From the NCBI GenBank assembly GCA_021325635.1, contig JAJPGV010000023.1, positions 153,045-217,044 of the forward strand: a stretch of DNA of 64,000 nucleotides, given 5' to 3'. Below, one piece after another: positions 54,286 through 62,396 of the stretch (the first letter of the stretch is position 1; each line of letters begins with the position of its first letter). This DNA comes from Chloroflexota bacterium. GTDB taxonomy: Bacteria > Chloroflexota > JAJPGV01. Both the position numbers and the translations under genes were made by a program. Below the pieces are notes generated by a model. The model had not been told where the DNA came from. It did not search any database and saw nothing but the letters and a program-made list of their open reading frames with translations.

Positions 54286-54975
54286 ATGACGGCTGATATG
54301 CCGGTGGGCAGGATCCGGGTCATTGGGCATCGCGGCGCTTCAGCCCACTATCCCGAGAACACCTTGGCGTCCTTCCGCGGAGCGATGCAGGCAGGCGCGC
54401 CCATGGTCGAGCTCGACGCTCAGCTGAGCCGTGACGGGGCGGTGGTGGTGATTCACGATGAGACCGTGGACCGTACGACAAACGGGCGCGGGCTGGTCGC
54501 CAATCTGTCGCTGGCGGAGCTGCGGCGCCTGGACGCGGGTGGCGGCGAGCGGATCCCACTGCTGGCCGAGGTGTTGGAGCTGCCGGTTGCCGTAAACGTC
54601 GAGATCAAAGACTCGGCGGCCGTCGAGGCCGTAGCCCAGCTGGTGGCCGGGCGCGAAAACGTGGTCGTGTCTTCGTTCGATCTCGATGCATTGGACCGAG
54701 TGCGCCAACTGGCTCCGCGATTGCCCCTGGCGTACTTGAGCCGGCAGGATGACTGGCGAGTGGTGTTGGAAAGGGCGCAGTCGGCCGGAGCCTACGCCCT
54801 CAATCCACCCCGCCAGGCGGTCACTGGGCTGTTAGTTGAGGAAGCGCACCGTGCCGGCTTGCATGTGATGAGCTACACCGTGAACGATCCGGGCGAAGGC
54901 CGCCGGCTCCAGTCGCTTGGCGTGGATGCGCTGTTCACCGACGACCCCGCCGCCATGCTGGCCGCGATCGGCTGA
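54286..54975 (+). CDS. Glycerophosphodiester phosphodiesterase
   Basis: 229 aa, cytoplasmic GDPD-family TIM barrel. Catalytic motif VIGHRGASAHYPENTLASF (the HRG and ENT residues), then MVELDAQLSRDGAVVVIHDE and VEIKDS, complete the metal site. It hydrolyses deacylated phospholipid headgroups to glycerol-3-phosphate. The ATG at 54286 or the one at 54298 could start it. It follows panC by 52 bp and may be in the same transcript. No signal peptide. Confidence 0.93.
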   Translation: MTADMPVGRIRVIGHRGASAHYPENTLASFRGAMQAGAPMVELDAQLSRDGAVVVIHDETVDRTTNGRGLVANLSLAELRRLDAGGGERIPLLAEVLELPVAVNVEIKDSAAVEAVAQLVAGRENVVVSSFDLDALDRVRQLAPRLPLAYLSRQDDWRVVLERAQSAGAYALNPPRQAVTGLLVEEAHRAGLHVMSYTVNDPGEGRRLQSLGVDALFTDDPAAMLAAIG

Positions 54976-55009
54976 GCAGGGGCTTCCCGCCGATATACTT
55001 GGAACCTGC

Positions 55010-55093
55010 GCCGAAGTGGCGGAATAGGCAGACGCGCTGGTCTCAAAAACCAGTGAGGGCAACCTCGTACCGGTTCGACCCCGGTCTTCGGCA
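55010..55093 (+). tRNA. tRNA-Leu (CAA anticodon)
   Basis: 84 nt, class II with long variable arm. Acceptor stem GCCGAAG/CTTCGGC, discriminator A. Anticodon stem CTGGT/ACCAG with loop CTCAAAA gives anticodon CAA. T-arm GGTTCGACC. CCA is not encoded. Confidence 0.95.
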
Positions 55094-55155
55094 CCGAGGC
55101 GCAGTGGCAGAAACCGCGAACAGCCACAGGTTTCGAGCCGCCCCGTCCGGTCCAT

Positions 55156-55229
55156 GGTGGTCGTAGCTCAATCGGCAGAGCTCTGGATTGTGGCTCCAGC
55201 GGTTGTGGGTTCAAATCCCATCGACCACC
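55156..55229 (+). tRNA. tRNA-His (GTG anticodon)
   Basis: Begins with the extra G-1, which pairs with C73 as expected for tRNA-His. Anticodon stem CTGGA/TCCAG with loop TTGTGGC gives anticodon GTG. T-loop TTCAAAT. The 3' part (from 55196) is the left copy of a 38-bp direct repeat whose other copy is at 58226-58263. The tRNA is therefore an integration site that stayed intact after insertion. Confidence 0.95.
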
Positions 55230-55233
55230 CTCT
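55196..55233 (+). repeat. Left attachment-site repeat (attL), tRNA-His 3' end
   Basis: 38 bp identical to 58226-58263. It covers the 3' half of the anticodon stem, the variable loop, T-arm and acceptor strand of tRNA-His plus four bases. Similarity resumes after a 2-bp slip (TCTCTTTTGA versus TCTTTTGA). Confidence 0.85.
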
Positions 55234-55368
55234 CTTTTGAGCCTGGACGACTGAGGGCGCTCTTCGCCGCCTGGCTGATGGCCGTTAACAGCGACGCACG
55301 CAAGACAACTGTTCAATTGTCGTGCTAAGACGACCTGAGGCGAGGCATTTTCCTCTCGTCTGAGCAGG

Positions 55369-55396
55369 TTGCAACCTCCACCAAATAGCCTATTAT
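55369..55396 (+). promoter_or_regulatory. Candidate promoter of the methyltransferase gene
   Basis: TTGCAA (55369-55374) and TATTAT (55391-55396) with a 16-bp spacer, about 60 bp upstream of the methyltransferase start, in a locally AT-richer stretch of the island. Confidence 0.45.
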
Positions 55397-55458
55397 CGTG
55401 ATCAGGGTTAGCTCGAATGTGCTAGCGAGGATGCCGAGCTTCCGTGAGGTGAGAGCCG

Positions 55459-57150
55459 CTGTCGTACGCCATCGCCGAAGACCAGGAGAGTAGAAAGGCC
55501 AGGGGTGCCTTCTACACGCCGATGCCGATCGCCAGGTACCTATCGGAGTGGGCGATTGGCGGCCGAGCTGAGGCGCGAGTACTCGACCCAAGCTGTGGTG
55601 AAGGTGTCTTCCTGCGGGCGGCCGGACACATTCTTTCTGATCTGGCCGTCGTCCCGGGCACTATCGGTGAGCAGCTGTGTGGCGTCGAGATTAATCAAGC
55701 GGCCGTAGACGAGACCCGACGGCTCCTAGCTGCCGAAACATTTGTGCCGCGCCTCGTGGCTGCGGACTTCGCGTCGCTGATGTCACCAACTGAGATGTTC
55801 GGTGATCTCGGCTCATTCGACGCGGTTATTGGGAACCCCCCCTATGTGCGTTACCAGTTGCACACGGGCGCGGCTCGTCGCGTCTCAATTGAGGCTGCTC
55901 TTCGTCAGGGGGTGCGACTATCCGGACTAGCGTCGTCCTGGGCAGCGCTGCTCGTTCATGCGGGCTCGTTTCTGAAGCCTGACGGCCGCCTTGCCATGGT
56001 GCTACCAGCCGAGCTGCTGACCGTCGGGTACGCCGAACCCATTCGACGATGGCTTCGCCGCCGTTTCGCTTCGGTCACCCTAGTGCTGTTCGAACGCCTG
56101 CAATTCCATGACGCCCTGGAGAATATCGTTTTGCTGATGGCCGAGGGCGAGGGTGGCTGTTCGGCCTTCTCGCTCCATCATGTCCGAGACGCCGACGAGC
56201 TCCCACAGCTGCAGCGTTGCCCAGCCGTGGGTGTCTCACCCGCGAGTGATGGGAGGTGGACCGACCTTCTACTTCCGGCCGATGAAGTAGAGGTCTTCGC
56301 TCACATTGCCGACACGCACTTTGTGCCCCTGTCAGCATACGGAGCGCCGGAACTGGGAACAGTCACAGGGGCGAATGCCTACTTCGCCCTCAACGAGAAT
56401 ACCCGGCAGGACTACGGTCTGACGGAAGAACACGTTACCGCCATCAGTCCGCCCGGCACCCGCCACCTGCGCGGACTACATTTCATGCCTGGCGACTGGG
56501 ACGACCTCAGGCACCAAGGCATGCCTATTTGGCTGCTGTGGCCGTCGCCGACCTCAGAGGTGGATGAGGCCCTAGGCAGGTACCTAGCGTTGGGCGAGCA
56601 ACTTGGCGTGCCGTCGGCGTACAAGTGTCGTATGCGGTCGCCATGGTGGCGCCCTCCCAAGGTCGACGCTCCACACCTGTTTTTCACCTACATGAGTCAC
56701 CGCTTCCCGCGCTTGGTATCGAATGACGCCAGTGTTTCGTTCCTGAACTCCATGCATGGCGTTAGGCTGTTGAACTCGTGGCCAAGATGGATCGCTAAGG
56801 CGCTTCCCTTGCTCGCACTCAATTCAGTGACCCTGCTCGGAGCGGAGCTTCACGGCCGTTCCTACGGCGGGGGCGTGCTCAAGATGGAACCCCGAGAGGC
56901 AGCTGCTCTGCCGATGCCGAATTTCGAAGCAGCCGAATCCGCATGGCCAACGCTCGAATCTGAAAGCAAGGCCCTCGACTCCGAACTACGGAACGGCAAT
57001 TGGGAAGCGGTTGTGGCGAGGGTCGATGAAGTGCTGCTCCATCAGACAATGGGTGTGTTGCCGGGGAAGTCCTCGCGTGTGCGGCTGGCCGGTGAGGGAA
57101 TGCGCGAGCGGCGGCTGGGCCGCTCGCGGAGTGTTACCGGCGCTCGATGA
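55459..57150 (+). CDS. Adenine-specific DNA methyltransferase (Eco57I/N6-class)
   Basis: 563 aa if started at CTG 55459. AdoMet-binding motif X GAFYTP (about 16-21), motif I LDPSCGEGVFL (about 42-52) and catalytic NPPY (about 126-129, GNPPYVRYQ) are all present in the gamma-class order. The C-terminal about 250 residues would be target recognition. The first ATG (55522) would cut off motif X, so an earlier start is needed; CTG 55459 follows GAGGTGAG at good distance. The stop overlaps the next ATG by 4 bp (ATGA). Probably the modification half of an R-M system. Confidence 0.88.
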   Translation: MSYAIAEDQESRKARGAFYTPMPIARYLSEWAIGGRAEARVLDPSCGEGVFLRAAGHILSDLAVVPGTIGEQLCGVEINQAAVDETRRLLAAETFVPRLVAADFASLMSPTEMFGDLGSFDAVIGNPPYVRYQLHTGAARRVSIEAALRQGVRLSGLASSWAALLVHAGSFLKPDGRLAMVLPAELLTVGYAEPIRRWLRRRFASVTLVLFERLQFHDALENIVLLMAEGEGGCSAFSLHHVRDADELPQLQRCPAVGVSPASDGRWTDLLLPADEVEVFAHIADTHFVPLSAYGAPELGTVTGANAYFALNENTRQDYGLTEEHVTAISPPGTRHLRGLHFMPGDWDDLRHQGMPIWLLWPSPTSEVDEALGRYLALGEQLGVPSAYKCRMRSPWWRPPKVDAPHLFFTYMSHRFPRLVSNDASVSFLNSMHGVRLLNSWPRWIAKALPLLALNSVTLLGAELHGRSYGGGVLKMEPREAAALPMPNFEAAESAWPTLESESKALDSELRNGNWEAVVARVDEVLLHQTMGVLPGKSSRVRLAGEGMRERRLGRSRSVTGAR

Positions 57151-58070
57151 CGCCACCATCTGGAGCGCCGAACGTCTGTCAATGGCTGGGCCGAACTGCC
57201 TTCGAACAGTTCGCTACCTTCACAGGCTCTATTCAGAGCCAGGCCCACATCAAACCGGTGCATTGGTACGTTGCCAGCCGGCTTGTCGTAGAAGGCGGGT
57301 TTCATCCGGACGATGTCAGACCGCGACCCCCGTTTGACGTACGCCAGCGCGGCCGGCAGAGGATGCTGGTCTACACGCCCGAGCTGGCGACCGGCGGCGA
57401 GCATACAGTGTTGGGCGGCCTCAAGACAAAGGATGTCGATGTGGTCGTTACGAAGCCTGGCGTCGGACCGGTGATTGCCGTGTCTTGCCGAGGAATGACT
57501 GGAGCTCTTCGCAACTTGACTAATCGGATGGAAGAAACGATCGGCGAGTGCACGAATATCCACATCACCTACCCGGCACTTGTCTTCGGCTACCTGTTCC
57601 TGATTCGAGCGAATCAGATTCCTCAGGCGCAAGATGTCACCGCCGAGCTGGAGAAGGCAGTCAGCGATAGTGAAACGCCGGCGAAGCAACTAGCCGCGAA
57701 TGACATCGCCCTGCAGCTGGGAGGCGACCCGGTGGAGTCAATCCGGCGCTTCTACAGCGCGTTGCTGGAGCTTCACGGCAGGCGCGGTATTAGAAACGAC
57801 ATCAGCCGGTACGAGGCTATCGCGCTGGCACTCATCGACACGAGCGCCGCGGCCGCTGGAACTAGCCTGTCAGCTTTCCCGCCAGCGGATAGCCCGCTGC
57901 GGTTCGAGCAGCTCTTCAGCACCATCTACCTTCGCTACGACGAGCGCTTTGTGTATGCCGCGCCAACGTTGAAGTCCGTCACAGAAAGGATCGAATGGGG
58001 GCCCGATTCTCCTGCCTTCGAGCCGGGAAGGTTACCCATCGAGCTCGACTATGAACCCCGGCTCGCCTAA
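57147..58070 (+). CDS. Putative restriction endonuclease partner
   Basis: 307 aa. A PD-(D/E)XK-like pattern may be present: D98 in KTKDVDVVV, then VIAVSCRG (113-115), where the usual (D/E)xK is replaced by S-C-R. Next comes NLTNRMEETIGECTNIHITY, a segment I associate with hypothetical proteins next to Eco57I-type methyltransferases. The ATG overlaps the methyltransferase stop by 4 bp, so the two are co-translated. Function as nuclease is inferred from the pairing. The altered catalytic lysine leaves activity uncertain. Confidence 0.65.
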   Translation: MTPPSGAPNVCQWLGRTAFEQFATFTGSIQSQAHIKPVHWYVASRLVVEGGFHPDDVRPRPPFDVRQRGRQRMLVYTPELATGGEHTVLGGLKTKDVDVVVTKPGVGPVIAVSCRGMTGALRNLTNRMEETIGECTNIHITYPALVFGYLFLIRANQIPQAQDVTAELEKAVSDSETPAKQLAANDIALQLGGDPVESIRRFYSALLELHGRRGIRNDISRYEAIALALIDTSAAAAGTSLSAFPPADSPLRFEQLFSTIYLRYDERFVYAAPTLKSVTERIEWGPDSPAFEPGRLPIELDYEPRLA

Positions 58071-58225
58071 GCAATAGGCGTACCCTAATTCGTACCCTAG
58101 CCAGCTCCCGACGAGCTCGAAATCGTCGGACGGACTCAGACAAGATCAGCCGGAGCTGAGCTCGAAGCCGAGAATCAACTCAGTCCACGGACGACTGGAG
58201 ACCCGCCAGCCAGCATCCCGCCCTC

Positions 58226-58263
58226 CCAGCGGTTGTGGGTTCAAATCCCATCGACCACCCTCT
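58226..58263 (+). repeat. Right attachment-site repeat (attR)
   Basis: Exact 38-bp copy of 55196-55233. It contains the 3' part of tRNA-His but no 5' half, so it is a tRNA remnant marking the right end of the island. Chromosomal sequence resumes just after, with the convergent phospholipase D-like gene ending at 58288. Confidence 0.85.
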
Positions 58264-58287
58264 TTTGACGCGGTGCGGGCGCTCCCT

Positions 58288-59538
58288 TCAGAGGATCTCG
58301 CGCAGCGGGGCGAGGATGCGTTCACCGAGCTTGGCGATCCAGGGGCGTCGCTCCCATTCGTTGGGGATCAGCTCGAAGGCGTGCTCGAGGTCTCGTTCGA
58401 ACAGCTCTTCCATCTGCTGGGCTACGTCGGCGCTGTAGATCTCGACGTTGATCTCGTAGTTGCCGACGGCGCTGAGCCGGTCGAGGTTGGCGGTTCCGAT
58501 CGTCGACCATTGCCCGTCGATGGTGCAGGTCTTGGCGTGCAGCATGCTGCGGTAGCCGAACAGGCGCACCCCCGCTTTCAGCAGGTTCGTGAAATACCCC
58601 CTGGCCAGCCAGTCGACGACGACGTGATTGGATACCCACGGCAGCAGGATCTGCACGTCCACCCCGCGCTGCGCCGCGGCCAGCAGGGCTTCCACCAGCG
58701 AGCCGTCCGGAGCGAAATAGGCGTTGGTTAATCGTATGGAATCCTGCGCCTTGTCGATCGCCTGAAGATACATGTTGCGGATGGGAAACGTGAGCCTCAG
58801 GGCGTTGGTTCCCTCCAGCCGGATGAGCGGGTTGAAGCGCCGCCGGTAACGGCGAGTGAGACGCTCACTGGCCGGAGCGTGGATGTTCCAGAAGGTGATG
58901 AATTCGTCGGCGACGTCGGCGGCGGCCGGGCCGCTGATTCGCAGGTGACAGTCGCGCCACTTTTCGGCGTAGATCGCCCCCAGGTTGTAGCCGCCGATGA
59001 AGCCGGTCTTGCCGTCCACCGCTAAGAGCTTGCGATGCTCAAGGGCATAGCGCCGCGCGTCAAGCAGGTGCCACGGCCGGTGAAAGGCCCGGTAGGCCAG
59101 GGCGTGCACTCCCGCCCCAAAGCGCTTGAACTCCGGGTTGACCACGAGGTTGCCGAAGTCGTCGTAGACCACGTACACCTCTACCCCCTGCTGGGCCTTG
59201 CGCTCGAGCCGGTCTTTGAATGCTTGGCCCACCTCGTCGCTTTTCCAGAGGAAGGTTTCGAGATAGATCGTCTCCTGGGCCTGCTCGATGGCGGCGAGCA
59301 TACTGTCGTATAAAAGCCGGCCGTAAGCAAAGATCTGGACCTCATCCTGCCCAACGGCGACGGGCTCGAAGCGGATGTGTGGAGGGAGTGGCTCCTGCTT
59401 TATGAGCTTGCGCAGGTACGAGGCTGCCTGGAGGACAGCCACCGTGAGGCCCTGCAGCATCGCTGTGGCTGCGACGGCCGCGGCCAGCAGGCGCCGGGGG
59501 CTTGCCCAGCGAGGTGGCAGTCGATTGCTGCGCGGCAT
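58288..59538 (-). CDS. Phospholipase D/cardiolipin synthase-like protein
   Basis: 416 aa from the ATG at 59536-59538. One N-terminal hydrophobic segment (about 17-45) anchors it. Two complete HKD motifs, HRKLLAVDG and HAKTCTIDG, are each followed by GG or GT-N segments (GFIGGYNLG, STIGTANLD). This is the pattern of bacterial cardiolipin synthases, which transfer phosphatidyl groups between lipids. Other starts (59541, 59550) are possible. Its start nearly coincides with that of the divergent EEP-family gene. Confidence 0.9.
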   Translation of the reverse strand: MPRSNRLPPRWASPRRLLAAAVAATAMLQGLTVAVLQAASYLRKLIKQEPLPPHIRFEPVAVGQDEVQIFAYGRLLYDSMLAAIEQAQETIYLETFLWKSDEVGQAFKDRLERKAQQGVEVYVVYDDFGNLVVNPEFKRFGAGVHALAYRAFHRPWHLLDARRYALEHRKLLAVDGKTGFIGGYNLGAIYAEKWRDCHLRISGPAAADVADEFITFWNIHAPASERLTRRYRRRFNPLIRLEGTNALRLTFPIRNMYLQAIDKAQDSIRLTNAYFAPDGSLVEALLAAAQRGVDVQILLPWVSNHVVVDWLARGYFTNLLKAGVRLFGYRSMLHAKTCTIDGQWSTIGTANLDRLSAVGNYEINVEIYSADVAQQMEELFERDLEHAFELIPNEWERRPWIAKLGERILAPLREIL

Positions 59539-59539
59539 C

Positions 59540-60337
59540 ATGGTTAGCATAGACACGTTGACCCAAGCGCTCGAGCTCTGCTCCTGGAACATCCACATGG
59601 GCCGGGATCGGGAGAGATTGCTCGAGTCCATCCGGGCCTGCCGCCGCTTCGACAGCCTGGACCTGCTACTCCTTCAGGAAGCCTCTCAGGATCACCGGCA
59701 GTCCGACGGCCAGATGGTGGCCGGCGCCCTCGGTCCGGACTACAGCTGGCACCAGCGTGCGGTCGATAGCTTTCACGGGCGTGTGCGCGGCCTCGCGGTG
59801 ATCTGGAACAGGGCACGCATTGCGGTGGAGGGGTTCGAGGTCGTCCCGCTTCCTCAGCTGCGGCACTCAACCGTCGCACCACGCCATCGGTACCCGCTGC
59901 ATCCGCTGCGTCTACGGCGTCGCGTCTCACTGCTGTTCACGGGCCGCGTCGCGAAACGGCGTCTGCGGGCCTACAACGTGCACCTGAGTCCGGTCGGCTT
60001 CAATTTCCAGATCGAGCAGCTGACTACTCTGCTTCGCCATGACGAAGCGCTCGACGGCAGCGCGGATCTGTCGGTGATGGCGGGCGATTTCAACAGCCTG
60101 CGAATCGATCGGCGCCGCTGGGCCGCCTGGTTTAATCGGCTGCAAACGCGTGGCTTCGTAGATGCCACGGGTGACGTCCCATGGACCTTCCGTACGTTTC
60201 GGTCACCGGTCTTTCCGGTTCGGCAGAAGCTGGACAACGTTCTGCTCAAGTCCGCCCACACGCTCCAACATGCCTGCTGGAGCGAGGACGTGGGTGGCTC
60301 CGATCACATACCCATCTTCGTACGCGTTTCGTGGTAA
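59540..60337 (+). CDS. Endonuclease/exonuclease/phosphatase (EEP) family protein
   Basis: 265 aa. DNase I-like fold residues are visible: LCSWNIHMGRD, LLLLQEAS (metal Glu), AYNVHLSPVG, VMAGDFNSLR and GGSDHIPIFVRV. The family contains nucleases, phosphatases and phosphodiesterases, and the substrate is not clear. The head-to-head pairing with a phospholipase D-like gene hints at lipid phosphate metabolism (inference). I use the ATG at 59540; the TTG at 59558 is an alternative that would leave room for a promoter. Confidence 0.85.
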   Translation: MVSIDTLTQALELCSWNIHMGRDRERLLESIRACRRFDSLDLLLLQEASQDHRQSDGQMVAGALGPDYSWHQRAVDSFHGRVRGLAVIWNRARIAVEGFEVVPLPQLRHSTVAPRHRYPLHPLRLRRRVSLLFTGRVAKRRLRAYNVHLSPVGFNFQIEQLTTLLRHDEALDGSADLSVMAGDFNSLRIDRRRWAAWFNRLQTRGFVDATGDVPWTFRTFRSPVFPVRQKLDNVLLKSAHTLQHACWSEDVGGSDHIPIFVRVSW

Positions 60338-60422
60338 AGGGGTCTGGTAGCGCAGCCAGCTAGGAGGCGTGGACCTGCACTGGGAACGCCGGCCGAGCAG
60401 ACTGACCTGTCGGGGGAACGCC

Positions 60423-61946
60423 TCAGTGGAAGGTGAACGTCACCTTAGTGTTGAGGGCGCTAGTACCGGCCGGGCCGGTGACCGTAACGTACGAAACCCC
60501 CGGGGTTTGCGTAGGCACGCTGCTGAGGATGATGGACTTCCCCTTCGGCTGGATCCCTGGCTGGCCGGCCTTGACGGCCGCGCTCACGGGAACGGAGACG
60601 CTGCCGAAGTTCACCGACGTTACCCCGCTGAAGTTCTGCCCGCTGATGACGATCTTCTTGTTGATGCCGGGGAAGCCGAACCTGGGTGAGACGCTGCGTA
60701 CGACCGGACCGTACGCATACTGATCAGCCGGAACGATGCCGCTCTGCCCGCCGGTGCCGCTCACGGTGATATCCACCTGGGCGGGGTCTCCAGCCATCTG
60801 CGCTGGCATGGAGTGGATGACGATGGCATTGTTCGAGACGGTAATGCCCGACGCGGGCAGGCTGATCGTGCGGGCGCCGATCGTCAGCGCCGTGGCCCCG
60901 CTGAAGCCTCGGCCGAAGATGGTCACCTTGTTGCCGCCGCTGCCGGCGCCGAACTTGGGGCTGACTCTGGTGACGGCGATGCCGAAGTTGTACAGGCTGG
61001 CGGTTGTGCTGGTATCGCTGTTCCCGGCGCTCTTGGGGCCATTGGTGGGTGCGCTCACCATCACCTGAACCGCGCCCGTACCGGCGCTTACCACCGGGGC
61101 CGTCACGCGCAGCGAAGTGCCCTGACGGTTGGTAACCAGGCCGCTTGTCACCGCCGGCAGGCTGCCAAAAGTGACGGCTGTCACGCCGAAGAGGTTGTGG
61201 CCCAAGATCGTCACTTTGTTGCCGCCGGTAGCGGCGCCCACGTCGGGTGAGATTCGTGTGATAAGCGGCCCGTAGCTGTACAGGCTGGCGGACGTCGTGT
61301 TGTCGCTGGTGCTGTGGCTGGCGAGGGCCTGGACGTGGACGGCGCCGGTACCCGACGGCGCAACGACGGTAAGCACCTTGCCGGCCCGGTCGACCTTCAG
61401 GACCTGAGCCGTGCCGCTGCCAAACACCACCGACGTCGAAGAAGTGAAGCCCGAGCCGATGACACGAACCGTATTGCCGCCGGCCGGAGACCCGAACCGG
61501 GGCTGCACGGCCGTGACGGTGATGGTGCTCGGCGTCGGTGGCGGAACCGTGACTGTGAACGACGCTGGCGCCGTATTGCTGCCGTCCGTCACCGATAGCG
61601 GCTGGCTGCCCGTCGCCGATGGCGGCACCAGGAACGAGCAGATGAAGCTGCCGGTTCCATCCGTGTCGCAGCTTTGCGTTCCGAAGTTGAATGACGGACC
61701 ACCGCTGAAGCTCAGGGGCGACCCGTTGAACGTCGCGACCACGGTGTCATTACCGGAGAATCCCGATCCGTTGACGCTGACCGTGGAACCAGCAGGGCCC
61801 GATTGCAGACCCAGGGTCAGGGTTGCGCCCGCGGCCTGGATCTGCACGGGAAGGATCGCCAAGCCACACAGGATCAGGGAGGCGCTGATCGTACGAAAAG
61901 CGTGCACAAAACGGCTCGTGGCATTGCGTGTTGGCGTTAGCAGCAT
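60423..61946 (-). CDS. Secreted protein with IPT/TIG repeat domains
   Basis: 507 aa. Signal peptide about 1-38 (LILCGLAILPVQIQAAG). An N-terminal Ig-like module (SGPAGSTVSVNGSGFSGNDT) is followed by four IPT/TIG domains, each beginning VxPRFGxxxGGNxVxIxGxxF (for example PDVGAATGGNKVTILGHNLF and SPKFGAGSGGNKVTIFGRGF). No enzymatic domain, lipobox or anchor is seen, so it is probably released or wall-bound. The family is used for adhesion or as spacer modules. Convergent with the EEP gene, 85 bp apart. Confidence 0.85.
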   Translation of the reverse strand: MLLTPTRNATSRFVHAFRTISASLILCGLAILPVQIQAAGATLTLGLQSGPAGSTVSVNGSGFSGNDTVVATFNGSPLSFSGGPSFNFGTQSCDTDGTGSFICSFLVPPSATGSQPLSVTDGSNTAPASFTVTVPPPTPSTITVTAVQPRFGSPAGGNTVRVIGSGFTSSTSVVFGSGTAQVLKVDRAGKVLTVVAPSGTGAVHVQALASHSTSDNTTSASLYSYGPLITRISPDVGAATGGNKVTILGHNLFGVTAVTFGSLPAVTSGLVTNRQGTSLRVTAPVVSAGTGAVQVMVSAPTNGPKSAGNSDTSTTASLYNFGIAVTRVSPKFGAGSGGNKVTIFGRGFSGATALTIGARTISLPASGITVSNNAIVIHSMPAQMAGDPAQVDITVSGTGGQSGIVPADQYAYGPVVRSVSPRFGFPGINKKIVISGQNFSGVTSVNFGSVSVPVSAAVKAGQPGIQPKGKSIILSSVPTQTPGVSYVTVTGPAGTSALNTKVTFTFH

Positions 61947-62396
61947 GTCGTTGAAGGGCTGCTGGCGGGTCGGCGCCGGCTGCTGGATTCGAACCTAGTC
62001 AACGGGGGCGCGCCGGCGGGACTCCGCTGCTGCCGCATTGACTTATATACCGTGTTCAGATATTTCTGCCGTCCCTCGGTTGCCACGGCACCCCATATGT
62101 CCTAGATAGGTGCCCCCATATGTCCTAACGTCAGCGGCAAGCTTGGTGCAACGAATACCTAGTGCCAGGCTATAGATTGCTCGCACGTACGCGTGTACGC
62201 GATCGGGGCGCCCTGTGCGTCCCTCGTGGTCAAGAGCACTCAAGAAGTGGGTCGAAATCCGGGGGGAAGGAATAGCACCGTTGAGCTGGGTGGTGAGGGC
62301 ATGGCGCGCTGGTACTGCCAGTGAGCTATTGCTGTGCTGCTCGGCTGGGACATCCCCGTTTGTCTTACCCTCAACGTCTCCGCTTCAGGTGGCGCT
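61947..62396. other. Intergenic region upstream of the terminal surface protein
   Basis: 450 bp between the divergent surface-protein genes, with an AT-richer part near 62041-62180 that contains two copies of CCCCATATGTCCTA. No supported gene lies here; the short frames look random. A T-arm-like string on the minus strand at about 61985 does not fold into a tRNA. The region should hold promoters for both flanking genes. Confidence 0.5.
62091..62127. repeat. Two direct repeats, possible regulator binding sites
   Basis: CCCCATATGTCCTA occurs at 62091-62104 and 62114-62127, 23 bp apart start to start, about two helical turns. The sites are about 270 bp upstream of the surface-protein gene starting at 62397 and 145 bp from the divergent one. 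A pair of operator sites is a fair guess; they could also be the edge of an old insertion. Confidence 0.4.

Larger units (their letters stand above)
55196..58263 (+). mobile_element. Integrated island in tRNA-His carrying a restriction-modification-like pair
   Basis: The segment is flanked by 38-bp exact direct repeats that equal the 3' end of tRNA-His, the standard footprint of site-specific integration into a tRNA gene. It is about 3 kb and holds only a methyltransferase and a putative endonuclease. No integrase or transposase is visible. Base composition looks less GC-rich than the flanks by eye. Two 9-bp direct repeats (CGTACCCTA at 58079-58087 and 58091-58099) near the right end could be relics of recombinase arm sites. 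Confidence 0.8.

Noticed and set aside
58226..58260. A second tRNA-His gene
   Set aside because: Only the 3' part is present. The 5' acceptor strand, D-arm and anticodon are missing, so it is the right attachment repeat.
61975..62010. A GGTTCGAATCC string on the minus strand resembling a tRNA T-arm
   Set aside because: The stem around it has mismatches, and no acceptor, D or anticodon arms can be formed with the surrounding sequence.
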